From contig JASWJB010000082.1 of the NCBI GenBank assembly GCA_032433595.1, positions 1-64,000 of the forward strand: a DNA stretch of 64,000 nucleotides. Reading direction: 5' to 3'. Below the pieces are notes generated by a model. The model was not told where the DNA came from, made no database searches, and saw only the letters and a program-made list of their open reading frames with translations. Positions 1 to 11,230 of the stretch are shown in pieces (the stretch's first letter is position 1; the number at the start of each line of letters is the position of its first letter). Made by a program: the position numbers and the translations under genes. This stretch comes from Conoideocrella luteorostrata (lineage: Eukaryota; Ascomycota; Sordariomycetes; Hypocreales; Clavicipitaceae).

Positions 1-207
1 CCCCCCCCCCCCCCAGCTTGGATTGCAAGCTGCAATCAAAGCTGAACCCATATCGTTGCACCCGGTCTGCGCATGTTGTTGTTCTGTTTTTGCCCTTATA
101 GTGGGCCGGGTGACCTTTGCGGTCATGGTGGATCTACGACTAGGCTCTGGTTGCACTAGTATAGTGGACTCTTTCTGGTTAATCTAGCTGAAACTCCGAA
201 AAATCTG
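1..207. other. Window start with poly-C tract
   Basis: The window opens with 14 consecutive C residues, then non-coding sequence in which I see no gene. The homopolymer may be genuine or may mark a sequence-gap boundary. Confidence 0.5.
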
Positions 208-310
208 CTAAGCCTTGGGTTCAAACTCAAGGGGTGTAGTCTGTAGCAATTTTGGCACCAGGAAGTTACAGGGCGTTTGCCAACTCGGCCACATACCCTC
301 CCGGGCTCAT
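208..310 (-). repeat. tRNA-like / SINE-like fragment
   Basis: On the minus strand TGGCCGAGTTGG (280-291) matches the Pol III A box consensus TRGCNNAGTNGG. About 50 nt downstream GAGTTTGAACCC (217-228) resembles the B box GGTTCGANNCC. I could not fold a clean acceptor stem, and the T-arm has mismatches, so a functional tRNA is unlikely. A tRNA-derived SINE or tRNA relic fits better. It lies just beyond the degraded LTR at 320-457 on the same strand. Confidence 0.3.
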
Positions 311-319
311 AACTGCCAC

Positions 320-457
320 ACAAAAAATGGCGTAGCCAGAGGCCACTTTTAATGTGTAGTTATGACCCTTAAATAGGCTCATATTTTCCTGTGACAAAAA
401 AGAAGAGCTAGAGTGGCCACGTGATGTGTTCACGTGCCTCTCCGGGATATACCAACA
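320..457 (-). mobile_element. Degraded copia-like LTR (copy C)
   Basis: Read on the minus strand from 457, the sequence begins TGTTGGTATATCCCG and contains ACACATCACGTGGCCAC followed by CTAGC. The same words occur in the same order at 5990 and 60156. A TGTTGGAAT-type terminus is typical of Ty1/copia LTRs. No internal domain is seen nearby, so this is probably a solo LTR or fragment. The far end is a guess. Confidence 0.5.
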
Positions 458-636
458 CCATGTTACAAATGAAAACGGGTCTTTTGAAAACAGTGAAAAT
501 AACACAACTGATAATGGCTTGTGATGCGTCAAGGAGTATCTCATCTTCTGAGCAGCTTCGTGGTCGTAATGGCAGCAGAAGCCGACTTGGGAGTCCTCCC
601 AAGCTTTCGTCTCCCTGCTCTGCACAGCTTCACATG

Positions 637-1535
637 CTACAAATGTTTCTCAAAGTCCTGCTCGTCTGTACTTTCCAAGCAGATGCACTGAAAATAGGGA
701 TTGAGAGTGAGAGGCACACAAGAGAGCTGATTCAAATGGCGGCAGTAGTGGTCCTTTCGTACGTTAGAATAACCACAACGGCACATATATGACGCAAAAT
801 TCGTTCTGGCGTTATTCTTTGTCTTGTAGTGCCGTTCCAAGTCTTTTGGGCTCAAGAAAGCCTTGTCACACCCCCTCTGGCAAACGTATTGTCGGCGTTT
901 CGATACTTGCGTCCGCTTTTTCCCCTTTGGTGAATCCGTTTGTACCATACTTCCATCCGTCGGCCTTATGCTTGTAGGGTCAGAGGACAGTGATGTACTA
1001 TCATTAGGGGAAGAGCCATCCGTACAAGGCTTTTTATCGCCTGTGCTGCAAATGGGTAGTGTTTGATTCGACGGCGGTACGACGAAACCATGCGTGGCTG
1101 TCCATCTCGTGAAGTCTGCTGCATGGGGCACGCTTAATCCCGCAGCAGAGCCCATTGCTGCTTCTGCTGGGTATTCCGTGCTAGTATCCGCTGCCGATGA
1201 TGCTTCAGCTTGTGGTTGGAGGGTAGAGACTTGATCTGGGTCATTGTGATAAACCATGTCCCCGGAAATATTTTCAGTTGTGCTAAGATGTAACTCCACC
1301 TGTGAAGCGGAGTTAACCTCGGAGAAATCCAAATGCTCTGGCAGCAACTGCCGTTCACTCAAGTTTGGAGTCCATAAGTTCTGCATGTAGAATAAATAGT
1401 CGTTGGCATCTCTCTGTGTAGGTGACCTTTGAAGTGGTTCCATATAGCAATTTGGACTGTGAAACGTAGTGGGCAGTGAATAGCTCTGAGCAGTGGCATC
1501 GTTGGAGGTCCGAGTCCAGTCATCATCAACTCCGT
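637..1535 (-). CDS. C2H2 zinc-finger protein, putative transcription factor (5' end unresolved)
   Basis: An acidic, Ser/Thr-rich N-terminal part of about 200 residues is followed by a basic stretch (KGKKRTQVSKRR) and clustered C2H2-like fingers at the C-terminus. Finger 1 reads CQRGC-x12-H but ends in Asn (KTKNN) where the second His is expected. Finger 2 has CRC...H...H spacing, and a third CIC...H unit ends the protein. This arrangement is common in Pezizomycotina regulators. The frame upstream of 1535 has no ATG, but TTCTTAG at 1536-1542 is a good 3' splice site, so at least one 5' exon exists, perhaps starting with the ATG near 1622. The stop is at 637-639. It is about 24 kb from the NRPS cluster, so a pathway-specific role is possible but unsupported. 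Confidence 0.7.
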
Positions 1536-1545
1536 CTAAGAACAA

Positions 1546-2096
1546 AAGAAAGTTGGAGTTGTAGATGTTATATTCATTGTTTTCACGCCCAAACGTATCT
1601 TTATGTTCTGGCCGATGATCATTGTAACTCCACGAAATATCGACAGCGCGGGGTCATAAAGCCCCGCACGGGTGCCGAGGGGATCAAATTGACACCTCTT
1701 AATAAAATCGAGAGTTAATTTACCCGGACGTGAGGCAAAGTCGGGAAATAGCAGAGCGCAGCTAATGATTGGTGTATGAGGCGGCGCAACGATTTTCTTG
1801 TGATGGACGGTATAGTTACTTTCTGGCGGTTCTTTCCTTCTAGATAATCCGTGGTTTGCGCCAGACACCTGAATCTTTCCCAAGTTGCCCAAACCGCCCC
1901 TAAAGGGGGGTGGCAGCCCAGTTGTGTACTCGGCAACCGACGCGAAAACCTATGATCAAGCTAAAGGATATGTCTGCTCATTTTCGCGCGGGCAAGCTCT
2001 CCGGCAAGCCAAAAACCCAATGTAATAATCCGGATGTAAAACGTTTGGTATCCTTGGGGATTGGGTGGGTTGCCTTTAAGAAGTTGCGTCCAAAAA
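1546..2096. other. Intergenic, no supported gene
   Basis: This stretch probably holds the missing first exon and promoter of the C2H2 gene. Otherwise I see no coding signal. Confidence 0.4.
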
Positions 2097-2310
2097 AGTA
2101 ATCCCAAGACAGCGGCCCTAAAAAGTGGCCCCAAGATGTGCAGCCTCAATGAAGTGCAGCCAGCCCCAAGAAAGCAACGCCAGAAAGTGGCCCCAAAGAA
2201 ACAGCCCCGAGTACGTGGCACCAAGGAAGTGGCCCCAAGTGTGGCCTAAAGAATGTAAGCCTCGGAAAGAGCAGCCCGCCCCGAGAAAGTGGCCCCAAGG
2301 AAGTAGTCCC
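2097..2310. repeat. Degenerate minisatellite, core AAGTGGCCCCAAG
   Basis: At least four clear copies of GTGGCCCCAAG or GTGGCCCCAAA, and several decayed ones, are spaced 18-60 bp apart. The repeat keeps several frames open on both strands, which produces repetitive pseudo-peptides such as WGHFLGA. The reverse complement core, CTTGGGGCCACTT, resembles the 16-bp unit of the array at 4092-4219. Confidence 0.75.
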
Positions 2311-4091
2311 CACCCCACCGTATTGACGCGCACATAGATCAGCGGGTAGGCTTGCGCACGCCGCTAGCTTGGGCGACGCCCCTTGTTCTCAAGGGCGCAG
2401 GCAGAGAGGCATCATCATCATTAATACGGAGTACTCTGTAATATCTGCCTATCAGTACATCCAATCGGACTCCTTGAATGCGATAATCAGTGCCAGACGT
2501 TGCCATAGTGGGAGGTATTAAGTTTTTGCCTGCCTTCCGTACCGTCAATGCCACCGGTGCAACTTAGGGCCTGGCACCAGCAGCCATGCAAAAGATTATT
2601 GCCACATACTGTATTTAGAGCGTGCCTACAACTCTAGCTTAATTTGGTTAGCAACTCTCCTCGGATGTCAGCCGACCAGCACCGGGCACGTCTGTTACAG
2701 CAGCTTGGATGTTGAATTGAACAGTTTCGCTGTGACAGTCTGGCACACAGCCCACTCAGCGTGGCAAAGGGAACCCCGCAGATCTTATTTGGCCACCGCT
2801 ACCAGTTCATGTTTGGATGCCTTGGGTTTATAGCCACTGGAAGCTGAGGCGTATAGTTTGAAAGGACTACTTGGTCACGACGGTAGCATATCAGGAGACG
2901 GGCACAAGGCTCTTCAAAAAATTCACCAGAATGGGAACGTTTTTCTTTATAGTCCCATTACGCACCAGCCGTAACCGACACAGCAGCATGGTGAAGGATG
3001 AGCTGGTTCCAAGATGCTGTCCTTGGTACCATCTTTCCAACACTTCCAGAGTTATATTGTAAATTAACAAGAAGATGTGCTTGTTACCCCAATAGACCAA
3101 AAAGAAACGCCAATGCAAGCAACTGCTTGCATTACACCTTGCATTTGTCATCAGATAGAAGCCCACCAGACGATATAGTAAACAAATCGAAGACGTGGTT
3201 GCCAAAAACCAACAGTGTCATCAAGAGCAGCACCCATGATCACGTCATTAATCCAAATGACACGATCAAGTCATCCGAGCTCCGACAGTATTTTCTACGA
3301 ATGGCTAGATGGGAATGTATACCAATCATTGCTGAAATTTAACGCCGGGGAATACCATGATATTTTGGTCATTGTTTCGAAACTCCGAGTCTGTGGCGCG
3401 GAAGACTACATGTATTGTATCATGCTTAGCAATTCGGGCTACCGGAGCCATGACAGCGACAAGTTTCAAAGAGTTGGCAAGATGCATGGGTCTTCTTCGC
3501 CTCTGAGAGTTATTGAATGACATCGTGAACATAAATGAGTTGAATTGCTGCATTCGTTACACCTTGCATCATACCGGGCAGGTTAAAGTGGCAAAAAACA
3601 AACTTTGACTTTGAGCCTGAAAACCGTACGACCAACCGACGCTGAGGTTGTTAAACAAGGGTTTGCTACGCGTTCTACCAATCAATACTGTCCCTCTCAC
3701 TCCACGAAAGGCAATAAAGCAAGAGGAAGAACAACGGAGGCGCAGAGCAAAACGACGAGACAAAGAGTAGTTGGCTAACGCTGCCTTAGTTGATTTAGGG
3801 TAAAGACACTATGAATGAAAAGAGAGAAAGTCAATATTAACAGAATGCGTTCGTCAATTCGTGGACGTAGTTTGGTATACAAGAGTGATGGAAGTTGGAA
3901 CATCAATGATTGGCACAAACAGAACGGACACAGAAATTGACCATCTCTCCTGTCAATAGGTGCAGATACCGTTACTGCAAACTAAACCTTGTAACGTGTC
4001 GGAAGGAGCCTATTACTTATTGCATTGGGACATTGACCATCCGTTTTTCGGTACTCTATATCACAGGCTACCTAAAATGGTTGTTCCAAAC
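2311..4091. other. Intergenic, short ORFs only
   Basis: Several ORFs of 60-115 codons occur on both strands. None shows a recognisable domain, signal peptide or convincing exon structure. I read it as non-coding or decayed repeat sequence. Confidence 0.4.
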
Positions 4092-4219
4092 GCTTGGAGC
4101 TATACCCGTTGGAGCCATATCTTCTTGGGGCCATATCTTCTTGGAGCCATATCTTCTTGGGGCCATATCTTCTTGGGGCCATATCTTCCAGAGGCCATAT
4201 CTACTTGGGGCCATATTTT
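4092..4219 (+). repeat. 16-bp tandem minisatellite CTTGGGGCCATATCTT
   Basis: Eight consecutive 16-bp units are present. Those at 4124-4139, 4156-4171 and 4172-4187 are identical, and the flanking units carry 1-5 substitutions. Because 16 is not a multiple of 3, all three frames show the same repeating peptide, so the ORFs here are repeat artefacts. Confidence 0.95.
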
Positions 4220-5270
4220 GTCTACGCCACAACGTTAGATTGAGAATCTAAGGCGCACATCTTATGCCCCATGACTTGATGTCACCTATATTTACTTGAT
4301 GGATAAAACTGAAAATCTCCACGATATAATGCTCCATTTCCTATCTTGCAGCAGATCAGAATTGGTCCCATTGACTGAAGCCAGCGCAGAGCGCATGAAG
4401 GATATATATTTCTGAAAATACGTCTTTCAATCAGATTCACCGTCATAATCCTGCGCATGTGGATACTTTCGATTATTCTAACCTTCCACACATTATCCTC
4501 GAGAATGGACAACAAACGAGATCGGCGAGAAAATTCGGGCTCACCAGAAAGTCACATGGTGAAGATACCACGACCGTGAGTTATCCACGAAGCTCTTCCA
4601 ACACCCCTACCGTTTAATACTAATGTACAGTCAAGTCTATCCCGTGGAATTATGGAGTATACATCTCAGGCTGCTTTTGCAAATCCAGTTCAGCTATGGC
4701 TTGCCCAAAAGCCGCACGAGCATTCTTGGAATAATGTAAACCAAGTGCAAGGCAATCATATTACCAAAAAGGCATCCGAAGCTCCTCCAAATAGCGCTAC
4801 ACGCACCGAGAGAGCTGCTTCCAATAATGGCAAGTGCTCTTCGTCATAAACTCAAACGTTGGAAATTTTCTTGCCCCACGAAAGAGTAGCAATCCAGGAA
4901 CCCAGTGTTGATGGGTAGGAGATGGCGCAAGATTCAGAAGCTACTCGAGAAATGAAAACTGTCAAAGTCGCAACTTTATTATAATATAGTCCGTAGTCAT
5001 GTTAGACAATGGATAATGGACGCCGGCGCATGGTTTGCACTAGAAAGGCGGATTCGACCAGGTGATCTGTTCAGCATGTGAACTACTTGGTACTCTTCAG
5101 CACAGTGATCTTATTTGCTCTGCACGGAAAGACAGCACCGACCGTTCATCAACTTGATCCATTATGCGCTGTCAAGCATGCCAAAATATCCCTTTGAGCC
5201 TCTCTCTTAGCCCCGGAAGGTATGACCATTCCGACAACTATGAGACGCTGAGTTCCAGTATGCTTTGTGA
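4220..5270. other. Intergenic, no supported gene
   Basis: Only short ORFs are present. A possible Cys-rich start of the HET relic lies near 5075-5170 but is too weak to call. Confidence 0.35.
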
Positions 5271-5441
5271 GGCGAGACCAGTTCGCCCGAGTGCTACGAT
5301 CAGGCTAAAGGCTGGATCCAAACATGCTTGAAAGATCACCCAGCATGTCGAACAGCTTCAAGTACGTGGCTCCCTACCCGAGTCATTGAGGTTGGCAGCG
5401 CGGAGCAGAGCAGGAACCTCGACTTCGGATCACCTCTTTAA
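5271..5441 (+). pseudogene. HET-domain (heterokaryon incompatibility) gene relic
   Basis: One frame, bounded by stops at 5268-5270 and 5439-5441, encodes a 56-residue piece. It contains W-I-Q-T-C-L-K-D-H-P-A-C followed about 10 residues later by L-P-T-R-V-I-E-V-G. This is the usual lead-in to the HET domain of fungal incompatibility proteins (W-x2-TC-x3-H-x2-C ... LPTRLIDVG). Neither the preceding Cys motif nor the following domain core is found in frame. It is a truncated remnant. Confidence 0.6.
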
Positions 5442-5452
5442 AAGGAGTTGCT

Positions 5453-5674
5453 GTGTGGAACGATTTGCATACGATGAAGTTGGCGCATTACGTTGTAGGA
5501 AGTGAAGGCAAAGCGGAGCAATGCCAAAGGATTATAGATAGCGTAAAAGAGAGTATTTTGAAAGTGATAGAAACGGGGAACGACACGGTAGACAGTAGGA
5601 CCAGAGATGCTATGGCAAGGTGGCCAGTATTTGGTGTAGAAGAGGCAAGTAATCCCGAAGTAGGTAGGCAGTAG
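5453..5674 (+). pseudogene. Possible coding remnant downstream of the HET relic
   Basis: A 73-codon frame encodes a hydrophilic, Glu/Lys-rich peptide with a helical look (QCQRIIDSVKESILKVIETG). It has no signal peptide and I do not recognise the family. It begins 12 nt after the HET relic's stop and may be the distal part of the same decayed gene. It could also be a chance ORF. Confidence 0.25.
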
Positions 5675-5989
5675 ACTAGAATAGTTATATATGTGAATAG
5701 CTTCATGTAATTCGACTTCAAGTGATGTCAACGGTCACCTAGCCCCCGGCAGGAAAGTACAGAGTTCCCTTTGTGGCCACCGGCAGAGTAGCGTGGGGCG
5801 GAACGGAGTGAAGCACCATCGTTCTGTTGTTACGAGTAGAGTGTTGTCCGTCCTCCCTTGCGGAACCTGCAAGCAGAACCCACACGTCGTCCGGTTCGAG
5901 CGGAAAAAGAGACTTGAGCTTAGGTGCGGTGCACCACACAAAGTAAGGTTACTTTTAATTTCAGAAATTTTCTGCAAAAAAACCAAATC

Positions 5990-6210
5990 TGTTGGAATAT
6001 CCCGTCAAGGACGTGGACACATCACGTGGCCACCCTAGCGCGCCTCTTTTATACGGCCCGCTCGGGGGCATTCCTCTTCTTCTTCTTCTTCTCTCTTAGA
6101 TAACCATGATTAAATGAATTGAATACTTTATTTTACCTATTGCTTCGTGCAAGAACCTTTGGCGTCAAATCAGAAGCCCTATGCTTCCTACAATTACACT
6201 CTCTCTAGAC
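5990..6210 (+). mobile_element. Copia-like LTR remnant (copy A)
   Basis: It begins TGTTGGAATATCCCGTCAAG and continues with ACATCACGTGGCCACCCTAGCG and CTCGGGGGCATTCCTCTTC. The same block recurs at 60156 (same orientation) and at 457 (opposite). No internal retrotransposon coding sequence is visible, so it is probably a solo LTR. It lies about 100 bp beyond the stop of the CYP61-like gene. Confidence 0.65.
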
Positions 6211-6311
6211 TAACCTTTCTGTACTCTATTGCCTGAATATCAAATCTCTCACATTCAGAGAAGAGCACTTTCACCTTCTATACCATCTCGACAAGCAGGC
6301 CGTCTTCATAA

Positions 6312-8143
6312 TTACGCGCATATTTCAGCGCGTTTCGTGAAAACCAGGGGGCATTCGTCCTGTAGAGCAAGTGGTTAACACGCAAAAAGAAACATGATAT
6401 AAACGCTGGGCGACACGTGATCAGGGACGTTTTCATTTCAGCTCACCTCTGGAAACAACGTGGCAAAGACTCTAATCTCCTCTGACTTAGGCGTGGCGTG
6501 GTGTTTCCAATCAAGCTCCAAAGATGCCTTTCCAATCATTGCAGCCATCTGAAGGGGTACGTATCGCCGCGCGAGGCAGTCGTGCGGGCCGGTGCCGAAC
6601 ACGAGCCAGTTCTTGGTCTTGGACTCGGCGTCACCCGTGATCCAGCGGTCCGGGTCGTAGACTTCGGGGTCGCAGTAGACCTCTGGGTCGTGCAGGGCAG
6701 GATAGCATGAGGGAATGATCATGGCACCCTTGGGGACGGTATAATTGGGGGTGATGGGGAAGCTCTTGGTGGCCAGGTAAGGGACGAAGATGACCGGCGG
6801 TCGGTAGCGTAGTAGTTCCTTGATGACAGCCTGGGTGTAGGTCAGCGACTCCAGCATGGGCAGGTCGAAAGATTTGTGAGGGTCACCGCCGCGAGCGGCA
6901 AGGTTCTCGGCGCGGACTCGATCGAGAACGTCGGGTCTCTGCGCCATGATCTGGAAGAGCCACGTGGTGGCGCTGCTGGAGGCGTCCTGCGAGGCGAAGA
7001 GAAAGGTGAAGAGGGTGTCGGCGATTTCTTCGTTTGTGAACTCGCGAATCATGTTGGGAGGTTTCTCAAGGCCTGTCTCCCCGGCCTCGACTCTGGCGCG
7101 GTACCGCTCCGACTCTATCATATGAAGAACCCAGTGGTCAACAACACATGTTGGCACGGCGCTGGGCTTCGCCATTTGGACCTTGCAGGCGGCGGCGCAC
7201 TCGGCGAATTCTACGTGGACGGCGTCAGCCGTGCGCTTGCCCCGCCACGCTTTAGTGCCGGGGATATACATGGAGAAGGGGACGTTGACGAGCTCGAGCG
7301 CATCTGTGGCAAGGTAGAAGTCATCAGCAATCTTCTTGACGGCCCTCTGGGAGATGTAGTCGCCGAAAAAAGTGCGGCAGGACAGAGCGCAGTTGATCTC
7401 GCGGAAGCGCGTCATGAAGGGCAGTGGTCGCCCACGCGCAGCGGTGCTGTCGGCGACAAACCTGCTGTAGTAGTCGGTCAAGACCTTCTCCTGTACCGGG
7501 AGGTAGGTGGAAATGGCCTTGTTGGTGAACAGAGGGGTAAGCCCCTTTCGGTACTCGGTGTGAGCCCTGCCCTGGAGGAATACCCATGCTTTGTGACCGA
7601 TGATATCTTTTGCGAGGGGAACAATGCAGGGCTCAGCGTACGTAGGCGACTTGAAGACTTTGTGAGCCAAGTCTCGATCCGAGGCCAGGACGACGAACCT
7701 GTGATAATTGAGTGTCAGCAAGAGGAGTGACTGTATGAGTGGGCCGCTTGATGAAACGAAGCTTGGTGATGGGCAGCCTGACATACTTGTGAAAGATAGA
7801 CACGCAACTGAGAGGGCCGCTGGCCCATTGCGCCAAGTAGGATTCGAATCTCGGGTGAAGAGCCTGAATGAAGGGCCCCATTAGGGGAATCTTGAACGTA
7901 GGGCCAGGTATGGAACCTTTCCGCCACTGGTACATGACTGTCGTTATCATCAGTCAGCTATGGAGGGCTTGAGCAGGGTTCGGGCGGGTCTGTTCAAGTA
8001 CTTTGGTCGTAGACGACGACACCGAGAAGGGCTGTTACGGCATATTGCCAAGTGGACCAGCCAGATAACAACACGAGAAAGACGCCGTGGGGTCCCTGGG
8101 GTTGCCCCGAGGAAGAGCTGGTGTTGAATGCAGCGGCTTCCAT
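6312..8143 (-). CDS. Cytochrome P450, CYP61/ERG5 (sterol C-22 desaturase) paralogue
   Basis: Four exons (8143-8002, 7937-7787, 7698-6447, 6359-6312) encode 530 residues, the usual ERG5 size, with GT-AG introns of 64, 88 and 87 nt. An N-terminal hydrophobic segment is followed by the Pro-rich hinge RKGSIPGP. Then come the ERG5-type I-helix [13 protein letters not shown], the ExxR motif KELLRYRPP and the haem loop [12 protein letters not shown] (Cys about 472). The C-terminus [15 protein letters not shown] and final DECPLVF are ERG5-like. ERG5 desaturates the sterol side chain at C-22 in the ER. The haem-loop residues after Cys (LARRYVPLQ) differ from the LGQxY seen in housekeeping ERG5 as I recall it. 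It is therefore probably a diverged second copy, perhaps neofunctionalised or a resistance copy. Confidence 0.9.
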
Positions 8144-9169
8144 GTCTTCTTTACCGCCTGCAAGACTATCTTGTGAATATTGTTGTTGGTGTTGTCTGCA
8201 GCAAAGATGGCGCAGGAGAGGAGATGGATGAAAAGGGGGTGTGAGAGGGCAGGAAGTACTTTACTCAATTGGGATCGGGCTACGGAGTACCTCAACAGAA
8301 AAGCAGCCTCCAAGCATTGTTACACGCAACCAACACTCAAGAATATTTTACTGGCTATGGAAGGCAAGGTGGGACCGATAGTGATTTGAACTCGGGTAAT
8401 GAGCGGTGTGTTGGGTGCTTGTACCACGCACAGGGAGGGACCTTTGAACCAGTACAATAGATACTTCTTGTACCGTTTCAGCTTTACCGTATCTCATCCA
8501 GGGCGGCTGGACCAGAGCTTACAGATAAACTAGTTCCCCTCAGCCCTATCACCCGCAAGCTGTATAACTTGTACCCCAATTACATGTATCTTTTTTTTTA
8601 CTGCATACCATTTCCATAGCGGTTAATTTTTGTTTTGAACTATTTCAGTTGTCCAAATAGACTTATTTTACTCAAAAAAAAACACAATAAATGCCAGCTA
8701 TGCCCTGCCGGAGAGAATGAGCTAACAATACTAGGTTACAGTAATCTACAGACTTGCGAATATGCGTTGTGTGGCAGCGTAGCGTTAGTATAGCCACAGG
8801 ATGAACCGTGCGGCGGCACAATGAACAATAACAAACATTAAATAGCAACAGCTCACAATAGGGCTTGTGCTTATTCTTGTGACTGTGTTCGCCGCAACTT
8901 GCAAATTCGCTGCATTTTTGAGGTTAAAGCAGCATCAATATCAAGTAACCAGACCTTCGTCAGCGTCAGAAGCATCGTCGGCAGCATCATAGGCAGCATC
9001 GCCTCAGCATCTTCAGCAGCAGCAGCATAATTAACTTATACGAAGCTATCCCTACGCCTATGGTGTCGATGAAGTCGGCTGGCATACAGTATCTCGCACT
9101 GGGAGCTATATAAGGTCTACCGGCAGGACATCACATTTGTGGCTCGCTGAGAACTTAATTGCGCTAGCC
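8144..9169. promoter_or_regulatory. Divergent intergenic region between two P450 genes
   Basis: About 1 kb separates the starts of the CYP61-like gene (minus) and the next P450 (plus). It holds GCATC/CAGCAG-rich simple sequence at 8950-9030, and a TATA box on the right side. No gene is seen. Confidence 0.5.
9107..9113 (+). promoter_or_regulatory. TATA box
   Basis: TATATAA lies 57 nt upstream of the ATG at 9170, at a plausible core-promoter position for the P450 gene. Confidence 0.55.
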
Positions 9170-10871
9170 ATGATGTTTTATCTTGTTACATTTGGCGTTA
9201 TCTTCCTCGCGATTGTCACCGAATATCTGCTCGCACTGAGAGACCACAAAGAGGAGCCTCCATGCCTCCCTTCCAAGGTACCACTAATTGGTCATGTTCT
9301 AGGCTTTATCCGGAGCGGTCCCTCTTATCACAGCGAGCTACGGTGAGTGAAAGACTGTGTAGGGATCATACTGCGTAGGGCAGAGAAGATTGTTCAAGTT
9401 GTTAAGTGCTAATCAATAACTCTGGCATCTGAAGAAGCCGTGCAAACGGCGAAATCTTTAGCATCCGCATCTTCCATTTCAAGCTCTACACCAGCGTCTC
9501 GACTCGTCTGCTTCCTGCAATTCAAAGGCAATCCAAACAGCTATCATTTCTGCCCATGCTCCAGCATGTGGCGAAGCGATGGGGCGACGCAAGCGACGAG
9601 ACACAACATATCTTTGGCGGGCTGCACTGCGCGTCCGACTTTAGTCGTGCGATGCGGCTCAGCCTGGCTCCGGGGCCTCACCTTGACGAGATGAATGAGC
9701 GCATGGGGATACAAGCGTTGCATGAAGTAGACGCACTCTTGGAGAAGGCGGCTTTGCATCAGCCAGACCATAACGGAGGACAATTTCGCATCCTTTTTCT
9801 ACAATGGGCTCGACACGCCGTGACCCAGGCGTCCAGCTGCGGCGTATATGGGGGACAACATCCATTCCTTGACCTAGAGGTTGAAAATGCATTTTGGTAC
9901 GTACGGCTATGGGGGTTATGGGGATTGGAGCATACATCGATTGCTAATGTCTCCTTCTTCGGTCACTGTGCAGGGAATGGCATGCTCACCTTTCTGCACA
10001 CATCACTGGTCTCAATTTTGACATTCGCGGCAAAGGCTACGCTGCACGACAAAAGATCTTTGACGCTCATATGAGGTTCTGCCGCGAGATCCCTCAAGAT
10101 GCCTCACTTCTCTTCCGTGAGCGCTGGCGTGTCCTCCGAGAAGCAGGCATATCGGAGGACGACTGCATCAAGCAGCAGGCGACTCTGCCAATCGGCATGC
10201 TCAGCAATACCGTACCGACACTTTACTGGACGGTGTGGGAATTATTTTCGCGGCCGCAACTCCTTTCTCGGGTCCGAGACGAACTTGAGAAGCAGGCCAT
10301 TGTCAGGTTGGATGATGGAGGGTTCGCGCTTGACGTAGCAGCGCTCAAGATGGAATGCACGTTGCTGATCAGCATGTTCCAGGAGACGCAAAGGGTCCGA
10401 CACATCCACGCTGCGATACGGAAAGTAATGCAGGATACCATGCTTGATGACAAGTACTTTCTCAAGGCTGGAAACTATCTTCAGATGCCAGGACAGGCGA
10501 TACATTACGATAACAAAATCTGGGGCCCCTCTGCGGGCGAGTTTGACGCCTACAGGTTTGTAAACCGTGAAAAGAGACGCGGAGGCAGCAGCTTTTTGGC
10601 GTGGGGAGCGCCGCCGCACCTCTGTCCGGCGCGCCAGTTTGCCGCCACTGAAATTCTCATCATGGTAGCTCTCCTGGCTATGCGGGTCGATCTTAGTCCC
10701 GCAAGCCGGACGTGGCAGAACAACCCGGCATTGGACTTTAATGATCCCATCACAGTACTGAATCCCAAGAAAGACGTGGCAATGGAAGTGTTTATTCGGC
10801 CGGAATGGGCGGGTCAATGGACGCTGCGTATGTCGCAAAGTGTAACACGGGTCCCTCTGGCTTCGGGATGA
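9170..10871 (+). CDS. Cytochrome P450, CYP7/CYP8-like class
   Basis: Three exons (9170-9342, 9435-9896, 9974-10871) give 510 residues, with introns of 92 and 77 nt bearing GTGAGT and GTACGT donors. The ATG at 9170 precedes a strong hydrophobic anchor (FYLVTFGVIFLAIV) and a PCLPSKVPLIGH hinge. The haem loop is FLAWGAPPHLCPARQ (Cys about 428), the WGAPPHLCPxR form of CYP7/CYP8-like fungal enzymes. The region before it has QETQRVRHIHAAIRKV in the ExxR position. Such P450s often tailor secondary metabolites, but the substrate is unknown. It is divergent from the CYP61-like gene and on the same strand as the next P450. Confidence 0.9.
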
Positions 10872-11230
10872 AAGCAGTGTCTGGTCTTCCATACTATGCA
10901 AACTAGGCAGGCCCGGGGTTTTGCACCGAGACTAACGCCAAATTCCTGCTTGTTACGCGAGTCCCAAGGCCTTGACTGAGGTCATATAAGGCTCTTGATA
11001 GGCGAATTGAGCTATTATCTCTTCGTAAAGCCTATCTATCTCTTAGTGTCTTTCATTATTTACTTTTTAGAAAGATTACTAATAGCTAATGGCATAGCTA
11101 GCTGGTTAAGGCTTTCTACGACCTCAATAAGGCCTTATACAATGGACAGGACGTTTGACGTGGCTCATCGTAGATGCGACGCTGATGTGATAATAAGTCC
11201 ATTCAACGAGGCAGTGAATTGCAAGCTGCG
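10872..11230. other. Intergenic, AT-rich
   Basis: This is the P450 3' flank followed by AT-rich sequence with repeated TAGCTA words. No gene is seen. Confidence 0.4.

Noticed and set aside
266..625. 119-codon minus-strand ORF
   Set aside because: It runs through the LTR and tRNA-like remnants. It has no domain and is not a credible gene.
1961..2337. Several overlapping ORFs with WGHFLGA-like repeats
   Set aside because: They are by-products of the minisatellite, which keeps multiple frames open on both strands.
6876..7730. 284-codon plus-strand ORF
   Set aside because: Antisense shadow of the CYP61-like exon, which has strong family motifs.
10242..10901. 219-codon minus-strand ORF
   Set aside because: Antisense shadow of the P450 exon 3.
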